Made by a program: the position numbers and the translations under genes. 64,000 bases of DNA from Litorilituus sediminis. Lineage in GTDB: Bacteria > Pseudomonadota > Gammaproteobacteria > Enterobacterales > Alteromonadaceae. Numbering within the stretch: position 1 is the first letter of the stretch; the number at the start of each line of letters is the position of its first letter. Location of the stretch: NCBI RefSeq assembly GCF_004295665.1, contig NZ_CP034759.1:3348001-3412000 (forward strand), in the 5' to 3' direction. Below the pieces are notes generated by a model. It was not told the origin of the DNA, did no database searches, and saw only the letters and a program-made list of their open reading frames with translations. Positions 37,047-46,754 of this stretch are shown here, in pieces.

Positions 37047-37865
37047 ATGCGTTTTTGGGGAAAAATACTCGGGTTTATTTTTGGTTTTATGTTAAGTAAA
37101 ACTATTATTGGCGCCCTAATTGGAACATGGCTTGGTCATTTATTTGATAAAGGCAGGGGTTTTGATTTTGATGGCATAGCAGCTGGCAAAGAAGATGATG
37201 TTTCTCGTCAGGCGGCCTTCTTTTATACCACCTTCTCTGTGATGGGCAATGTCGCTAAGGCGAAAGGGCAAGTTACTAGCCATGAAATTGCTTTTGCTAG
37301 CGCTTACATGAATAAGTTGGGTTTAACTAATGAGCTTAAACAACAAGCTCAAGATGCTTTTCGTGAAGGTAAATCACTTAACTTTCCATTAAAAGAGCGG
37401 CTGCGTAAATTTAAACGTTTAATGGGCAATCGCCATGATTTGCTATTAATGTTTTTAGAAATTCAAATTCAAGTGGCATTTTCTGATGGTCAGTTAGATA
37501 AACACGAGCGCGCAGTATTACATACCATAGCAAAATATTTAGGCTATTCTGCCAGAGAGTTAGATAATTTACTGGAAATGATTATTGCTGGTGCGGCTTT
37601 TCATCAACAAGGTGGCCAAAGTTACGGTCATTCAAGCTCTGCACCTGCCAGTGCTACGCAACTAGAAAGCGCCTATAAGGTGCTGGGCGTGAGTAAAGAG
37701 GCGCCGATGAAGGATATCAAAAAGGCTTATAAGAAGTTAATGTCGCAGCATCACCCAGATAAATTGATTGCTAAAGGTCTACCGCCAGAAATGATGGAAA
37801 GTGCTAAACAAAAAACGCAAGATATTCAGGCAGCGTACGATTTAATTAATAAGCATAATAAATAA
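37047..37865 (+). CDS. djlA: Co-chaperone DjlA
   Basis: The 272-residue inner-membrane J protein has an N-terminal transmembrane segment with the Gly pattern of DjlA (GKILGFIFGFMLSKTIIGALIG), a TerB-like helical domain (about 50-185) and a C-terminal J domain (about 205-270) with the HPD motif in QHHPDKL that stimulates DnaK. Length matches E. coli DjlA (271). It is divergent from lptD, the conserved arrangement. Confidence 0.95.
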   Translation: MRFWGKILGFIFGFMLSKTIIGALIGTWLGHLFDKGRGFDFDGIAAGKEDDVSRQAAFFYTTFSVMGNVAKAKGQVTSHEIAFASAYMNKLGLTNELKQQAQDAFREGKSLNFPLKERLRKFKRLMGNRHDLLLMFLEIQIQVAFSDGQLDKHERAVLHTIAKYLGYSARELDNLLEMIIAGAAFHQQGGQSYGHSSSAPASATQLESAYKVLGVSKEAPMKDIKKAYKKLMSQHHPDKLIAKGLPPEMMESAKQKTQDIQAAYDLINKHNK

Positions 37866-37887
37866 AAAGACCTAGCAAAGGCGGGGT

Positions 37888-39114
37888 TTAATTGATAAAC
37901 GCTGCTTTAAAAAAGCGTAATAAGTTAATATTGAATTCATCGGGGCTAATACAGCAATCGATCTGATCTTTGTATTTCGCTTGGCTTAAATCAAGCTCTT
38001 CCATGGCGATAGCTTGATTAAGACGCGTGTTATAAAACACACGTATAAATGGCTGTAATGGTTTGCTTTTATTGAGTTGGCTAATAAGTCCTAATTTACC
38101 ACTGGTGAGTTTTACTAAGGTACCTATAGGGTATATGCCTAAGCAATTTACAAACTGCTCTACTAAGTTATTATCATAGCTGTTTGGTGATTCTTTCATT
38201 AATATTTTAAAAGCTTTGATAGGGTGCATGCCTGCTTTGTACACTCTTTCCGCTGTCATAGCATCATAGCTATCAACAATGGCAATCATGCGACCATATT
38301 GGCTAATGTCATCAGCAGCTATTTGATTGGGGTAACCTTTGCCATCGAGTCGCTCGTGATGTTGCCTGACAATTTCTAGTGCTATCTCTGGTAACTCAGG
38401 GCTTTCTTTTAAGACATCTATACCTAAATTAACGTGAGTCTTAATGACTTGGTATTCTTGTTCGGTTAACTTGCCCGGTTTATGTAGTACTTCAGGCGGA
38501 ATAAGTACTTTGCCAATATCATGTAAAAATGCACCAAGCGCTAAGTCTTCAATTAAACTGCGCTCAAAGCCTAGATGTTTAGCAAAAATGGTCATTAAGA
38601 TAGAAACATTCAGCGAATGTTCGACTAAATATTCGTCTTTAATTCTTAGCCTTGTCATGCAGCTTAATGCATCTTGATTGCAAAATATTGATTCGACTAT
38701 GGCATCGGTTGATGCTTTCGCCTCAGAGATATCAATGGTTTTTTGTTCACCTAAACTCGTTAAAATTTTGTGCTGTAGGCTTTTGGCATCATCATAAAGC
38801 TTGTTGGCCTTTTTCATTTCTTGATCTAGTGATACCCCCTTGGCTTTGTTGTTTTTAGCTTTGTCTTTTAGCGAGGTATTAATATCAGGTAGTATTTTAT
38901 CTATTTTTTCTGCTTGCTTTTCCTTGCTAGGGTCGACTGTTAGGTGGGTTATTCCGGCTTTTTTGAGTTTATTTATATTCTCTTTTGAGCGTATATAGCC
39001 TTCAGTTTTAACTGTGACTGTTTTGTCTTTACTGATCACAGATAACACATACATGCCAGGTTTTAGTTGGCTTAATGGGATTTTTTTTATGGTGGAATCG
39101 GCATTAGCTGTCAT
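37888..39114 (-). CDS. HD-GYP-domain protein (probable c-di-GMP phosphodiesterase)
   Basis: The 408-residue soluble protein has an N-terminal DUF3391-type region (about 10-140) and an HD-GYP domain (about 145-340). HD is at residues 198-199 (LHDIGKVLIP) and the GYP region is HHERLDGKGYPNQ (about 252-264), so the metal site and c-di-GMP motif are intact. Such enzymes hydrolyse c-di-GMP to pGpG or GMP. It sits between djlA and DUF3530, where E. coli has no counterpart. Regulation is unknown. Confidence 0.93.
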   Translation of the reverse strand: MTANADSTIKKIPLSQLKPGMYVLSVISKDKTVTVKTEGYIRSKENINKLKKAGITHLTVDPSKEKQAEKIDKILPDINTSLKDKAKNNKAKGVSLDQEMKKANKLYDDAKSLQHKILTSLGEQKTIDISEAKASTDAIVESIFCNQDALSCMTRLRIKDEYLVEHSLNVSILMTIFAKHLGFERSLIEDLALGAFLHDIGKVLIPPEVLHKPGKLTEQEYQVIKTHVNLGIDVLKESPELPEIALEIVRQHHERLDGKGYPNQIAADDISQYGRMIAIVDSYDAMTAERVYKAGMHPIKAFKILMKESPNSYDNNLVEQFVNCLGIYPIGTLVKLTSGKLGLISQLNKSKPLQPFIRVFYNTRLNQAIAMEELDLSQAKYKDQIDCCISPDEFNINLLRFFKAAFIN

Positions 39115-39158
39115 ACGGAATACTCATTTGGAAAGTTAAAAAATCAAATCCCTTGAGT

Positions 39159-39214
39159 AATATCAAGTAAAGTAATTCCCTTGGCATGATTAACTAGTTA
39201 ATTCAATTGATATT
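39159..39214. repeat. 56-bp palindromic relative of the 7.9-kb foldback element
   Basis: The left arm AATATCAAGTAAAGTAATT and the right arm, read inward as AATATCAATTGAATTAACT, form an imperfect inverted repeat. Both arms closely resemble the outer ends of the 7903-8214 element (ATACCAAGTGAAATAACTAT / ATACCAATTGAATTAACTAT), with only about 15 bp between them. It lies between the HD-GYP and DUF3530 genes, both read away to the left. Confidence 0.6.
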
Positions 39215-39269
39215 ATCATTTACTAAGCATAGCTTAACTTGCGATAAGTGTTTATGTTTGTTGTGTTAA

Positions 39270-40202
39270 CTACCAACCAATAGCGCGCAGCCAGCTATTT
39301 ATTTGTCTGATTAACTCTTTTTCAGGGTAATAACCTGTGTTGCTATTATTGAGTTGCCTTTGTCGGTAATAGACTTTCATTTCCTGCTTAGCATACATCA
39401 ATCGCTCTTTTGCACCTGTTATCGCTAAAGGGTGATCATAGTTTAATAAGACATCAAAAATAGGGTATTCACTTTGAGCCACTTGCTGGGCAAAGGCGTT
39501 ATTAATAGCAGATTGTTGACTCGGATTAGCATCTAAAAAGCTACTTAGCATGATAAGGGCATTTGCTGCTTCATTTTGCTCATTGTCGATTAAATCCACT
39601 AGCATAGCCGCATGGTTTCCTTGAGCAATAACTAGCACAACGCCTGGGTGCTCTTTTGCTTTCGTCATTAATACCTTAAACATAGTGCTTAACTTAGTTT
39701 TATAGGCTTGAATTGTTGCTTTATCTGCTTCAATTTGCTCGTTTGAATCAATAGCGCTTGAGGGAAAGTTTGCCGGTTTATTGTCAGGCTGAACCGTAAT
39801 CGTAGTCCAGCCGTGACTTGGTAAACTTTCTTGTAAAAAGTGTATGGCTTTAGGGTTGGTTGCCCCTTGCTGCCAATCAGGTAATAAAATGGCAACGCCT
39901 TTACTGTTTGCGCTTGTGTATCTATTGACTATGGTGAGGTAATCATCAGGGCCGGCTAAAATTGGTGATACTTTTTCTTTCGCCAAATAATGATTTATAT
40001 CCTGTTTTTGTTGCTTAATGCGTGGGATTGGCATAACAATGCCATCGGTATTTTCAGACTTATTTGTGCTCTCAGGGGCTGCATTACTTGCGGGAGTCGT
40101 CTCGGGTGTTTTCTCAGGCTCACTTTGTTGGCCATGCACAGTATTGGCAGCAAAACCTAGCAAGGTAATAATACAAATAATAACAGCCGTTTGAATGCTC
40201 AC
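39270..40202 (-). CDS. DUF3530-family exported protein
   Basis: The 310-residue protein has a signal peptide (about 1-24), a low-complexity Pro/Glu/Thr/Ala linker (about 25-60) and a DUF3530 domain with an alpha/beta-hydrolase-like look: GVAILLPDWQQGATNPKAI, LPSHGWTTITVQ and VLVIAQGNHAAMLVDLI. The usual G-x-S-x-G nucleophile appears as AQGNHA, without Ser, so classical hydrolase activity is doubtful. The start is GTG with AGGAA in front. Function is unknown. Confidence 0.78.
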   Translation of the reverse strand: MSIQTAVIICIITLLGFAANTVHGQQSEPEKTPETTPASNAAPESTNKSENTDGIVMPIPRIKQQKQDINHYLAKEKVSPILAGPDDYLTIVNRYTSANSKGVAILLPDWQQGATNPKAIHFLQESLPSHGWTTITVQPDNKPANFPSSAIDSNEQIEADKATIQAYKTKLSTMFKVLMTKAKEHPGVVLVIAQGNHAAMLVDLIDNEQNEAANALIMLSSFLDANPSQQSAINNAFAQQVAQSEYPIFDVLLNYDHPLAITGAKERLMYAKQEMKVYYRQRQLNNSNTGYYPEKELIRQINSWLRAIGW

Positions 40203-40385
40203 ACAGATTCCTATAATTTTTGAACTAAGCTTATTCAGATGTATTAACCTTACTGTTTACTTAGCATATATCAAGGTTTATCAGATACTAATGAATTTAT
40301 CGACAGCAAATCAGCAAACTTAAATGCCTTGGTAACGCTTTTCTTCATAAACCTGAGCTAGAACTTGAGCATAGGTTTAATACAT

Positions 40386-41054
40386 CTAGTCAAACGGGCA
40401 GGGAGCGACAAAGTGCAAAGCAGCATTGCTAACAGGGTGATAAAGGGATAGCTCTTGCGCATGTAGTTGTAGTCTAGGGCTACTATTTAGCGCTTCACCT
40501 GTGGCATAAAGTTTATCCCCTTGAATGGGGTGGCCAAGGGAGAGCATGTGCACTCTAAGCTGATGAGAGCGGCCAGTCACAGGGGAAAGCTCAACTAAGC
40601 TGCTAGTGTTATTTTGGCTCAGTACTTTGTAGTGAGTTAACGCTTTTTTGCCGTTTTCATGGTCTACTTTTTGTTTTGGCCTATTTGGCCAGTCACAAAT
40701 AAGCGGCAGGTCAATACTGCCTGCTTGCTGTTGTACCAAGCCAAACACCCGTGCAATGTAACGCTTTTGTGTTTTTCTTTTTTCAAATTGTTGGCTAATG
40801 CGCACATGAGCAGCTTTATTTAGTGCCATGATCAAAATGCCCGAGGTGGCCATATCTAATCTGTGCACAATAGTCGCGCTAGGTAAAACTCGTTGCACAC
40901 GTGTTTCTACACAATCTCTATGCTCAGGTAAGCGCCCTGGCACGGTTAAAATGCCACTGGCTTTATTTATCACGACAATATCATCATCCTGATAGATGAT
41001 ATCAAGATAAGGCGTCATCGGTGGTTGATAAATAAAGTCAGGGTTTGCCGGCAC
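40386..41054 (-). CDS. rluA: Dual-specificity pseudouridine synthase RluA
   Basis: The 222-residue enzyme makes pseudouridine at position 746 of 23S rRNA and 32 of several tRNAs in E. coli. The catalytic segment TIVHRLDMATSGILIMAL carries the nucleophilic Asp, and PLICDWPNRPKQKV and PVTGRSHQLRVHML are typical for RluA. It has no S4 domain, as expected. The start is GTG with AGGAA 8 nt before it. It lies 19 bp after rapA, the same neighbour as in E. coli. Confidence 0.93.
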   Translation of the reverse strand: MPANPDFIYQPPMTPYLDIIYQDDDIVVINKASGILTVPGRLPEHRDCVETRVQRVLPSATIVHRLDMATSGILIMALNKAAHVRISQQFEKRKTQKRYIARVFGLVQQQAGSIDLPLICDWPNRPKQKVDHENGKKALTHYKVLSQNNTSSLVELSPVTGRSHQLRVHMLSLGHPIQGDKLYATGEALNSSPRLQLHAQELSLYHPVSNAALHFVAPCPFD

Positions 41055-41073
41055 TGGTTAGTTCCTATTAAAC

Positions 41074-44001
41074 CTAGTGAGTAACGACTATCATGCGAAT
41101 AGCTTCAAAGGTTAGTTGTGCTTTATCAATATAGTGAGTTAACTCTTCTTGCTGATGCAAAATAAAGTCTAATTCTGCTTGACGAACACTTGGGTTAATT
41201 GCTTTTAATGCGGTTAACCTTTGGTGCTCTTGCGTTAACTTTTCCTGCATGCTCGCTAGGGCTTTTTCTTGTACTTGGGCAATGTGTTTTTCACCATGCG
41301 CTTCTGCCTTGGTCACTAATGGGCCAATTTGGGCTTTCAATGCTTTGGTCAGTTGCAAGGCCATCTGCTTTTTAACTGGCGTAAGCTGTTTATCAAGAGC
41401 AGCTTCGCTGACCTTATCAGCAAGGTTATTACCATTTTTATCAACCAAAATACGAATTGGCGTTGTTGGTAGATAACGACCTAACTGTAAGTGCTCTGGC
41501 GCTGTTGCTTCAACGGTGAATAGACACTCTAAGAAAAACGTACCTACAGGTAAGGCTTCATTTTTCAATAAGCCGATGCTGGCGTTACCTATGTCATCAC
41601 TGAGTACTAAATCCATCACGCCGCGAACCATAGGGTGATCCCATGTTAGTAGTTGATAGTTTTCATTGACTAAAGCGGTGTCACGATCAAAGGTAACTGT
41701 GGTGCCATCTTCAGGTAAGTAAGGGAAGTTGCTATTTAGCATGTGCTCGCTTTGGTTTAGGGCGATTGCATTATCTGCCTTATCATCTTGTTGCACGCCA
41801 AATACATCTAGCGCTTGAAACATAAACTGAGGTAAATCAATTTGTCTATCAACATCAGCAATTTGCTCGACCAATTCATGGGCGCGCCCTTGTCCTGAAG
41901 AGTTAAGCTCTAATAACTTATCTCGACCTGATTCAAGCTCTGCTTTGATTGCTAAATGCTTATCAAAACTATCCTGAATAAGCTGCTCTGCCTTGGCTGA
42001 GCTTTGCTCGCCACTTAACGCTAATGAGAGTAATTGCTTGCCAAAGGCTTCAAAGACAACACGGCCTGTAATGCAGGTATGTTCAAAAGCTTGCATACCC
42101 TGGTGATACCAGTTGAACAGCAGTGATTGTGGTGAATTATCAAAATAAGGTACGTGCAAACGAATAATTTCAGTTTGACCAATACGATCTAAACGACCAA
42201 TGCGTTGCTCTAGTAAGTCAGGGTTACTTGGTAAATCAAATAAAACCAAATGATGAGCAAATTGGAAGTTACGACCTTCACTACCAATTTCAGAGCATAG
42301 TAGTACTTGCGCGCTGTCTTCATCTTGAGCGAAATATGCAGCAGCTCTGTCACGCTCAAAAATTGATAAGCCTTCGTGGAATACTGCTGAGCGAATGCCT
42401 TCTTTAACACGAAGTGCTGCTTCTAAATCGATAGCGGTTTGCGCATGTGCACAAATAACCAGTAGCTTTTCTTTATTAAGGGATTTTAATAAATCGATTA
42501 GATAGTTAACGCGCGGGTCAAAGTCAGTCCAGTTATCAACTTGGTGCTCTAAAGCAAACAGAATTTCAGGTGTGAACACGGTTTTTGCTTGCTTAGAGTT
42601 AACCAGTGTTTCTGGGCAATCACTTAGCATAAAGTCGTTAAGACTTTGCTGGTATTGCTCTGGCATTTCTAATGCCGTAGGCAGTAATTGTCTTGCTGGG
42701 AAACCTTTGATAGTGTTACGAGAGTTTCTAAAAAGAATACGGCCAGTGCCGTGTCTGTCAAGCAGTTGTGCCAGTAGTTGTGAACGTGTTGTTTTTTGCA
42801 CACTTTCGTCACTATCATTAAGCTGTGTTAATTGCTCACTAATATCAGACTCTTTTAATAGCGCCGTAAGGGTATTTTCTTGCTCTTGGTTAAGCTTTTC
42901 ACCTTCAACTAGCGCATTGGCGGCATCAGCAACCTCACTGTAGTGGGACTCTTCCTCAATAAAGGCTTGATAGTCATAGAATCTGTCTGGATCAAGTAAG
43001 CGTAAACGAGCAAAGTGACTTTCATGGCCTAATTGATCGGGTGTCGCCGTCAGTAATAACACGCCAGGGATCACTTGTGCTAATTGCTCTACACATTGGT
43101 ATTCAATGCTTGGCGCATCTTGTTGCCAGCCTAAGTGGTGCGCTTCATCCACTACCATTAAATCCCAGTCTTCGCTGATCATGGCCTCATACCATTCTGG
43201 ATTGTCGGTAATAAAGTCAAGGTTAACTAACACCAGTTGTTCTGTGCTAAATGGGTTTAAAGCTTTGCCATCAACGTATTGATCGCCAGCAGTTTCAACA
43301 CATCTATCATTATCAAAAATGCTGAACTTTAAGTTAAAGCGACGTAGCATTTCTACCAACCATTGATGCATCAATGATTCAGGAACAATAATTAATACTC
43401 GTTTGGCTCGGCCGCTAACTAATTGTTGGTGAATAATAAGGCCAGCTTCAATGGTTTTACCTAAGCCCACTTCATCAGCCAATAAAACACGAGGAGCAAA
43501 GCGATTACCTACTTCATCGGCAATATAAAGTTGATGAGGAATAAGGCTAACACGACCACCAGTTAAGCCCATTAAATCTGACTGTTGTTGCTGGTATTGG
43601 TGTTGCAAGCAATCTTTGCGTAAACGAAACCAATCTAAGCGATCAACTTGGCTGTTGAGTAATCTGTCATGTGGTTTATTAAATTTAATGAAGTGATCTA
43701 TCATCACTTCTTTTAGTGAGGTTTCTTCACCCGTATCTTGGCGCACACCGTGATAAGTTAATAAGCCGTGGCTTTCGCTGGTAGAGCTGACTTTAAGCAT
43801 CCAGCCTTCATGGCTTGGAATAATGTCACCAGTATTAAACATGACTCGGGTTAATGGCGCATTGTCTTTAGCATATTGACGAGACTCACCAGTAGCTGTG
43901 AATACAATATTGACGAACCTATGCTCAACACCCGTAACGGTGCCTAATCCTTGATCTGATTCACTGTCACTGATCCAACGTTGACCGGGCTGAAATGGCA
44001 T
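41074..44001 (-). CDS. rapA: RNA-polymerase-associated Swi2/Snf2 ATPase RapA
   Basis: The 975-residue protein recycles RNA polymerase after transcription. It has N-terminal Tudor-like domains (about 1-105), the Snf2 ATPase core (LADEVGLGKTIEAGLI, VVDEAHHLGW, LLTATPDQLG), a helicase C domain (EGRNFQFAHHLVLFDLP, EQRIGRLDRIGQ) and a ~350-residue C-terminal region special to RapA. Length is close to E. coli RapA (968). Probably co-transcribed with rluA. Confidence 0.97.
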   Translation of the reverse strand: MPFQPGQRWISDSESDQGLGTVTGVEHRFVNIVFTATGESRQYAKDNAPLTRVMFNTGDIIPSHEGWMLKVSSTSESHGLLTYHGVRQDTGEETSLKEVMIDHFIKFNKPHDRLLNSQVDRLDWFRLRKDCLQHQYQQQQSDLMGLTGGRVSLIPHQLYIADEVGNRFAPRVLLADEVGLGKTIEAGLIIHQQLVSGRAKRVLIIVPESLMHQWLVEMLRRFNLKFSIFDNDRCVETAGDQYVDGKALNPFSTEQLVLVNLDFITDNPEWYEAMISEDWDLMVVDEAHHLGWQQDAPSIEYQCVEQLAQVIPGVLLLTATPDQLGHESHFARLRLLDPDRFYDYQAFIEEESHYSEVADAANALVEGEKLNQEQENTLTALLKESDISEQLTQLNDSDESVQKTTRSQLLAQLLDRHGTGRILFRNSRNTIKGFPARQLLPTALEMPEQYQQSLNDFMLSDCPETLVNSKQAKTVFTPEILFALEHQVDNWTDFDPRVNYLIDLLKSLNKEKLLVICAHAQTAIDLEAALRVKEGIRSAVFHEGLSIFERDRAAAYFAQDEDSAQVLLCSEIGSEGRNFQFAHHLVLFDLPSNPDLLEQRIGRLDRIGQTEIIRLHVPYFDNSPQSLLFNWYHQGMQAFEHTCITGRVVFEAFGKQLLSLALSGEQSSAKAEQLIQDSFDKHLAIKAELESGRDKLLELNSSGQGRAHELVEQIADVDRQIDLPQFMFQALDVFGVQQDDKADNAIALNQSEHMLNSNFPYLPEDGTTVTFDRDTALVNENYQLLTWDHPMVRGVMDLVLSDDIGNASIGLLKNEALPVGTFFLECLFTVEATAPEHLQLGRYLPTTPIRILVDKNGNNLADKVSEAALDKQLTPVKKQMALQLTKALKAQIGPLVTKAEAHGEKHIAQVQEKALASMQEKLTQEHQRLTALKAINPSVRQAELDFILHQQEELTHYIDKAQLTFEAIRMIVVTH

Positions 44002-44376
44002 AGACTATATTCTCCAACTACTTATAACACTATTATTAAAAACCGTATTTATCGCATGGATAAAAAGGGGGCGCTATAGTACTCCTAATCATAGAAGTGA
44101 TCATCAAAAAATTAACTAAATTTGCCAAAAAATAGTCCTTGCCAGCTTAGGTATAAGCTGGCAATGTAAAGACTGTAGGCAAGTAAAGTTTAGCTTTAGT
44201 GTAATTATGAAGGTGTTACTGTGTTGTAGTACTTAGTCATAAAATTGTAATACGCTATACTTATAGTGGAGGTTGAAGTTTATAAGCTTATATTTTTTAT
44301 GTTTTTATTTTCTTGTGTACATTCTTTTGACTAGGAAAATCGGTCAATGTTTACCAGCTAATCACGGAGATTGCTT
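44002..44376. other. Divergent intergenic region rapA/phoH with a perfect hairpin
   Basis: This 375-bp region has no ORF of note. It holds a perfect 11-bp stem (TTGCCAGCTTA / TAAGCTGGCAA, loop GGTA, 44139-44164) without an adjacent T-run on the plus strand; it could be a protein-binding site or a remnant terminator. Otherwise it is AT-rich and must carry the promoters of both genes. Confidence 0.5.
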
Positions 44377-45801
44377 ATGGCTGAAAAGAATTTGAATAAT
44401 GAAACCGCGCCATCTGCCCCTGCAAACGAACAGTCCATCATCTACATACTAGATACCAACATCCTCTTACACGAACCCTTTGCCTTTTTATCTTTTAAAG
44501 AACATGACGTTGTTGTGCCAATGACGGTACTTGAAGAGCTTGATTCGATAAAAGATAGACGAAAAGATGTCAGTCGAGATGCGCGTGTTGCCATTCGGGC
44601 TTTAGAAGATACCTTAAGCAATGCTACACCAGAGCAAGTGCTTGCCGGTGTGAAACTGCCCGAAAATGATGATTTACACCCAAGTGGCTGTTTATCTATT
44701 ATCAATGATTATGCCTTAGAGCAAACCGCACAGATCTTATCATTTAACGAGAATGATAATCGCATTATTAATGCGGCATTATATATTCAAAAGAAAAATC
44801 CCAACAAGAAAATTGTATTAGTAACTAAAGATATTAATATGCGCCTGAAAGCTAAGGGAGCAGGTCTTGCGCATGTTGAAGATTATAGAACCGACCAATT
44901 AATTGATGATGTGAAGTTCTTAACCAAAGGCTACCATAGATTTGAAGGAGACTTTTGGCAACAAGTAACTGCTTGTGAAAGTGAAACAGAAGGCCGAAAC
45001 ACTACCCACTTAATTGATCGAGATACCTTGCCGTTAACTTATATTAATGAATACCTTATTGATGAAGGTGAGCACTTTGCCGCAAAAGTGACGGGTTTTG
45101 ATGATGAAAAAATATCGATTCTTGATTTAAGCCATGAGCGCTTAATGGGTAAAAATGCTTGGGGTATTCAGCCTAAAAATATTTACCAAGGCATGGCGAT
45201 GGATGCTTTGTTAGATCCTAATATTGATCTTGTTATTCTTACTGGCCCTGCTGGTTGTGGTAAAACCTTGCTAGCACTTGCTAGCGCGCTTGAACAAGTG
45301 GTAGAGCGTGGCTTGTACGATAAAATTATTGTTACTCGCAGCACGCCAGAAATTGCCGAATCAATTGGCTTTTTACCGGGAACGGAAGAAGAAAAAATGG
45401 CGCCTTGGTTAGCGGCAATCACTGATTCGCTCGAAGTGCTGCATCAGCAAGATGAAAACATGCACGGTAGCTTAAATTACATTATGGATAAGGCTAACAT
45501 TCAGTTTAAGTCGGTAAACTTTATGCGTGGCCGTAGTATTCAAAATGCCTTAGTGCTACTGGATGAGTGTCAAAACTTAACTGCGTCGCAATTAAAAACC
45601 ATCATTACTCGTTGTGGTGAAGGCACAAAATTAATTTGTAGTGGTAACTTAGCGCAAATCGATAGTAACTATTTAACCGCTGTTACTTCAGGTTTAACTT
45701 ACATCGTCGAACGATTTAAAGACTTCCCTGGCTCGGCAACCATAAATTTAAATGGTGTAGTGCGGAGTCGCTTAGCATCGTTTGCTGAAGAAAACTTGTA
45801 A
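44377..45801 (+). CDS. PIN domain-PhoH ATPase fusion protein
   Basis: The 474-residue protein joins an N-terminal PIN nuclease domain (about 15-160; acidic residues in YILDTNILLHEP, LEELDSIKDR, TKDINMRLKA) to a C-terminal PhoH ATPase domain (about 235-470; Walker A GPAGCGKTLLALA near residue 290, Walker B ALVLLDECQNL). Related PhoH2-type proteins are RNA helicase/RNases. I start at the ATG at 44377, with CGGAG in front; a TTG two codons upstream is less likely. A terminator and an IS5-type element follow. Cellular role is not established. Confidence 0.92.
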   Translation: MAEKNLNNETAPSAPANEQSIIYILDTNILLHEPFAFLSFKEHDVVVPMTVLEELDSIKDRRKDVSRDARVAIRALEDTLSNATPEQVLAGVKLPENDDLHPSGCLSIINDYALEQTAQILSFNENDNRIINAALYIQKKNPNKKIVLVTKDINMRLKAKGAGLAHVEDYRTDQLIDDVKFLTKGYHRFEGDFWQQVTACESETEGRNTTHLIDRDTLPLTYINEYLIDEGEHFAAKVTGFDDEKISILDLSHERLMGKNAWGIQPKNIYQGMAMDALLDPNIDLVILTGPAGCGKTLLALASALEQVVERGLYDKIIVTRSTPEIAESIGFLPGTEEEKMAPWLAAITDSLEVLHQQDENMHGSLNYIMDKANIQFKSVNFMRGRSIQNALVLLDECQNLTASQLKTIITRCGEGTKLICSGNLAQIDSNYLTAVTSGLTYIVERFKDFPGSATINLNGVVRSRLASFAEENL

Positions 45802-45828
45802 AAATCAGCCGTAAAGAGATTAACTGTA

Positions 45829-45857
45829 AAGCCAGCTCAAATTGAGTTGGCTTTTTT
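45829..45857 (+). terminator. Rho-independent terminator after the PIN-PhoH gene
   Basis: GCCAGCTCAA pairs with TTGAGTTGGC (one G:T), followed by TTTTTT. It ends 14 bp before the IS5-type element. Confidence 0.85.
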
Positions 45858-45870
45858 GTTTGTGTTGTTA

Positions 45871-46754
45871 GGGGCTGTTGATCTTTCGCGAGTGTTTTTT
45901 GAGCGGCATGGTAAAGCGTTATAATTTGCTTCGCCAAAAGTAAACTAACAACTCAATACCATGCCTAGACTAATGCTAACTGATAAGCGGTGGTTAAAGC
46001 TACTTCAAGTAATGAAGAGCACTGGCCGCATATACAACAAACCAAAACACAGAATGACGTTTGAGGGGATATTATATCGACTGAGAACAGGCATCCCGTG
46101 GCGCGATTTACCAACAGAGTTTGGCGGCTGGAGTAGCATTTATCGTCGCTTTAATTTGTGGTCGAAGAAAGGCTTATTGAATATGCTATTCAATGAGTTA
46201 GCCAAACTTTCAGATTATGATTGGGTCTTTCTTGATGGTTCTATAGTTCGAGCACACCAACACAGTACAGGGGCTGCTACTGACAATTCTGAACAAATAG
46301 GAAAAAGTCGAGGGGGAAATTCAACTAAAATTCACTTGGCAGTGGATAGTGGTGGTTTGCCAATTTGCTTTGAGCTATCAGAAGGTCAACGACACGACAT
46401 CGTTCATGCAGAAAGTTTGGTAGCGCAGTTAGATGATGTAAATACCGTAGTTTGTGATAAAGGGTATGACAGTGAGCCATTTCGCAAATTTGTTCGAGAG
46501 CTGGGCGGGGTAACGGTTATTGCCAAACGTAATTACGGACAAGACATAGATAAAACAAGCATGGATTGGTGCTTATACAAATATCGTCATTTGGTTGAAA
46601 ATGCATTTGCGAGAATCAAGCATTTTAGAGCTATTTCAACGAGATATGATAAATTAGGAAGGAATTATGCCAGCATGGTATCGCTGGCATTTATGTTAAT
46701 GTGGCTACCGATGTACTGCTGAACAAGATATGTACAGCAAAGATCAACAACCCC
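45871..46754 (+). mobile_element. Complete IS5-family insertion sequence, 884 bp
   Basis: Terminal inverted repeats are GGGGCTGTTGATCTTT on the left and GGGGTTGTTGATCTTT read inward from the right (15 of 16). The dinucleotide TA flanks both ends (45869-45870, 46755-46756), a target duplication usual for the IS427/IS1031-like groups. One intact transposase gene lies inside on the plus strand. Confidence 0.9.
45961..46722 (+). CDS. IS5-family transposase
   Basis: The 253-residue DDE transposase reads through in one frame. The N-terminal DUF4096-like part (RLMLTDKRWLKLL, GILYRLRTGIPWRDLP) is followed by the catalytic core: FLDGSIVRAHQHS with the first Asp, VVCDKGYDSEPFR with the second, and VENAFARIKHFRAISTRYDK with the Glu. 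Single-frame expression without frameshift separates it from members that use two overlapping ORFs. No defects are seen. Confidence 0.95.
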   Translation: MPRLMLTDKRWLKLLQVMKSTGRIYNKPKHRMTFEGILYRLRTGIPWRDLPTEFGGWSSIYRRFNLWSKKGLLNMLFNELAKLSDYDWVFLDGSIVRAHQHSTGAATDNSEQIGKSRGGNSTKIHLAVDSGGLPICFELSEGQRHDIVHAESLVAQLDDVNTVVCDKGYDSEPFRKFVRELGGVTVIAKRNYGQDIDKTSMDWCLYKYRHLVENAFARIKHFRAISTRYDKLGRNYASMVSLAFMLMWLPMYC

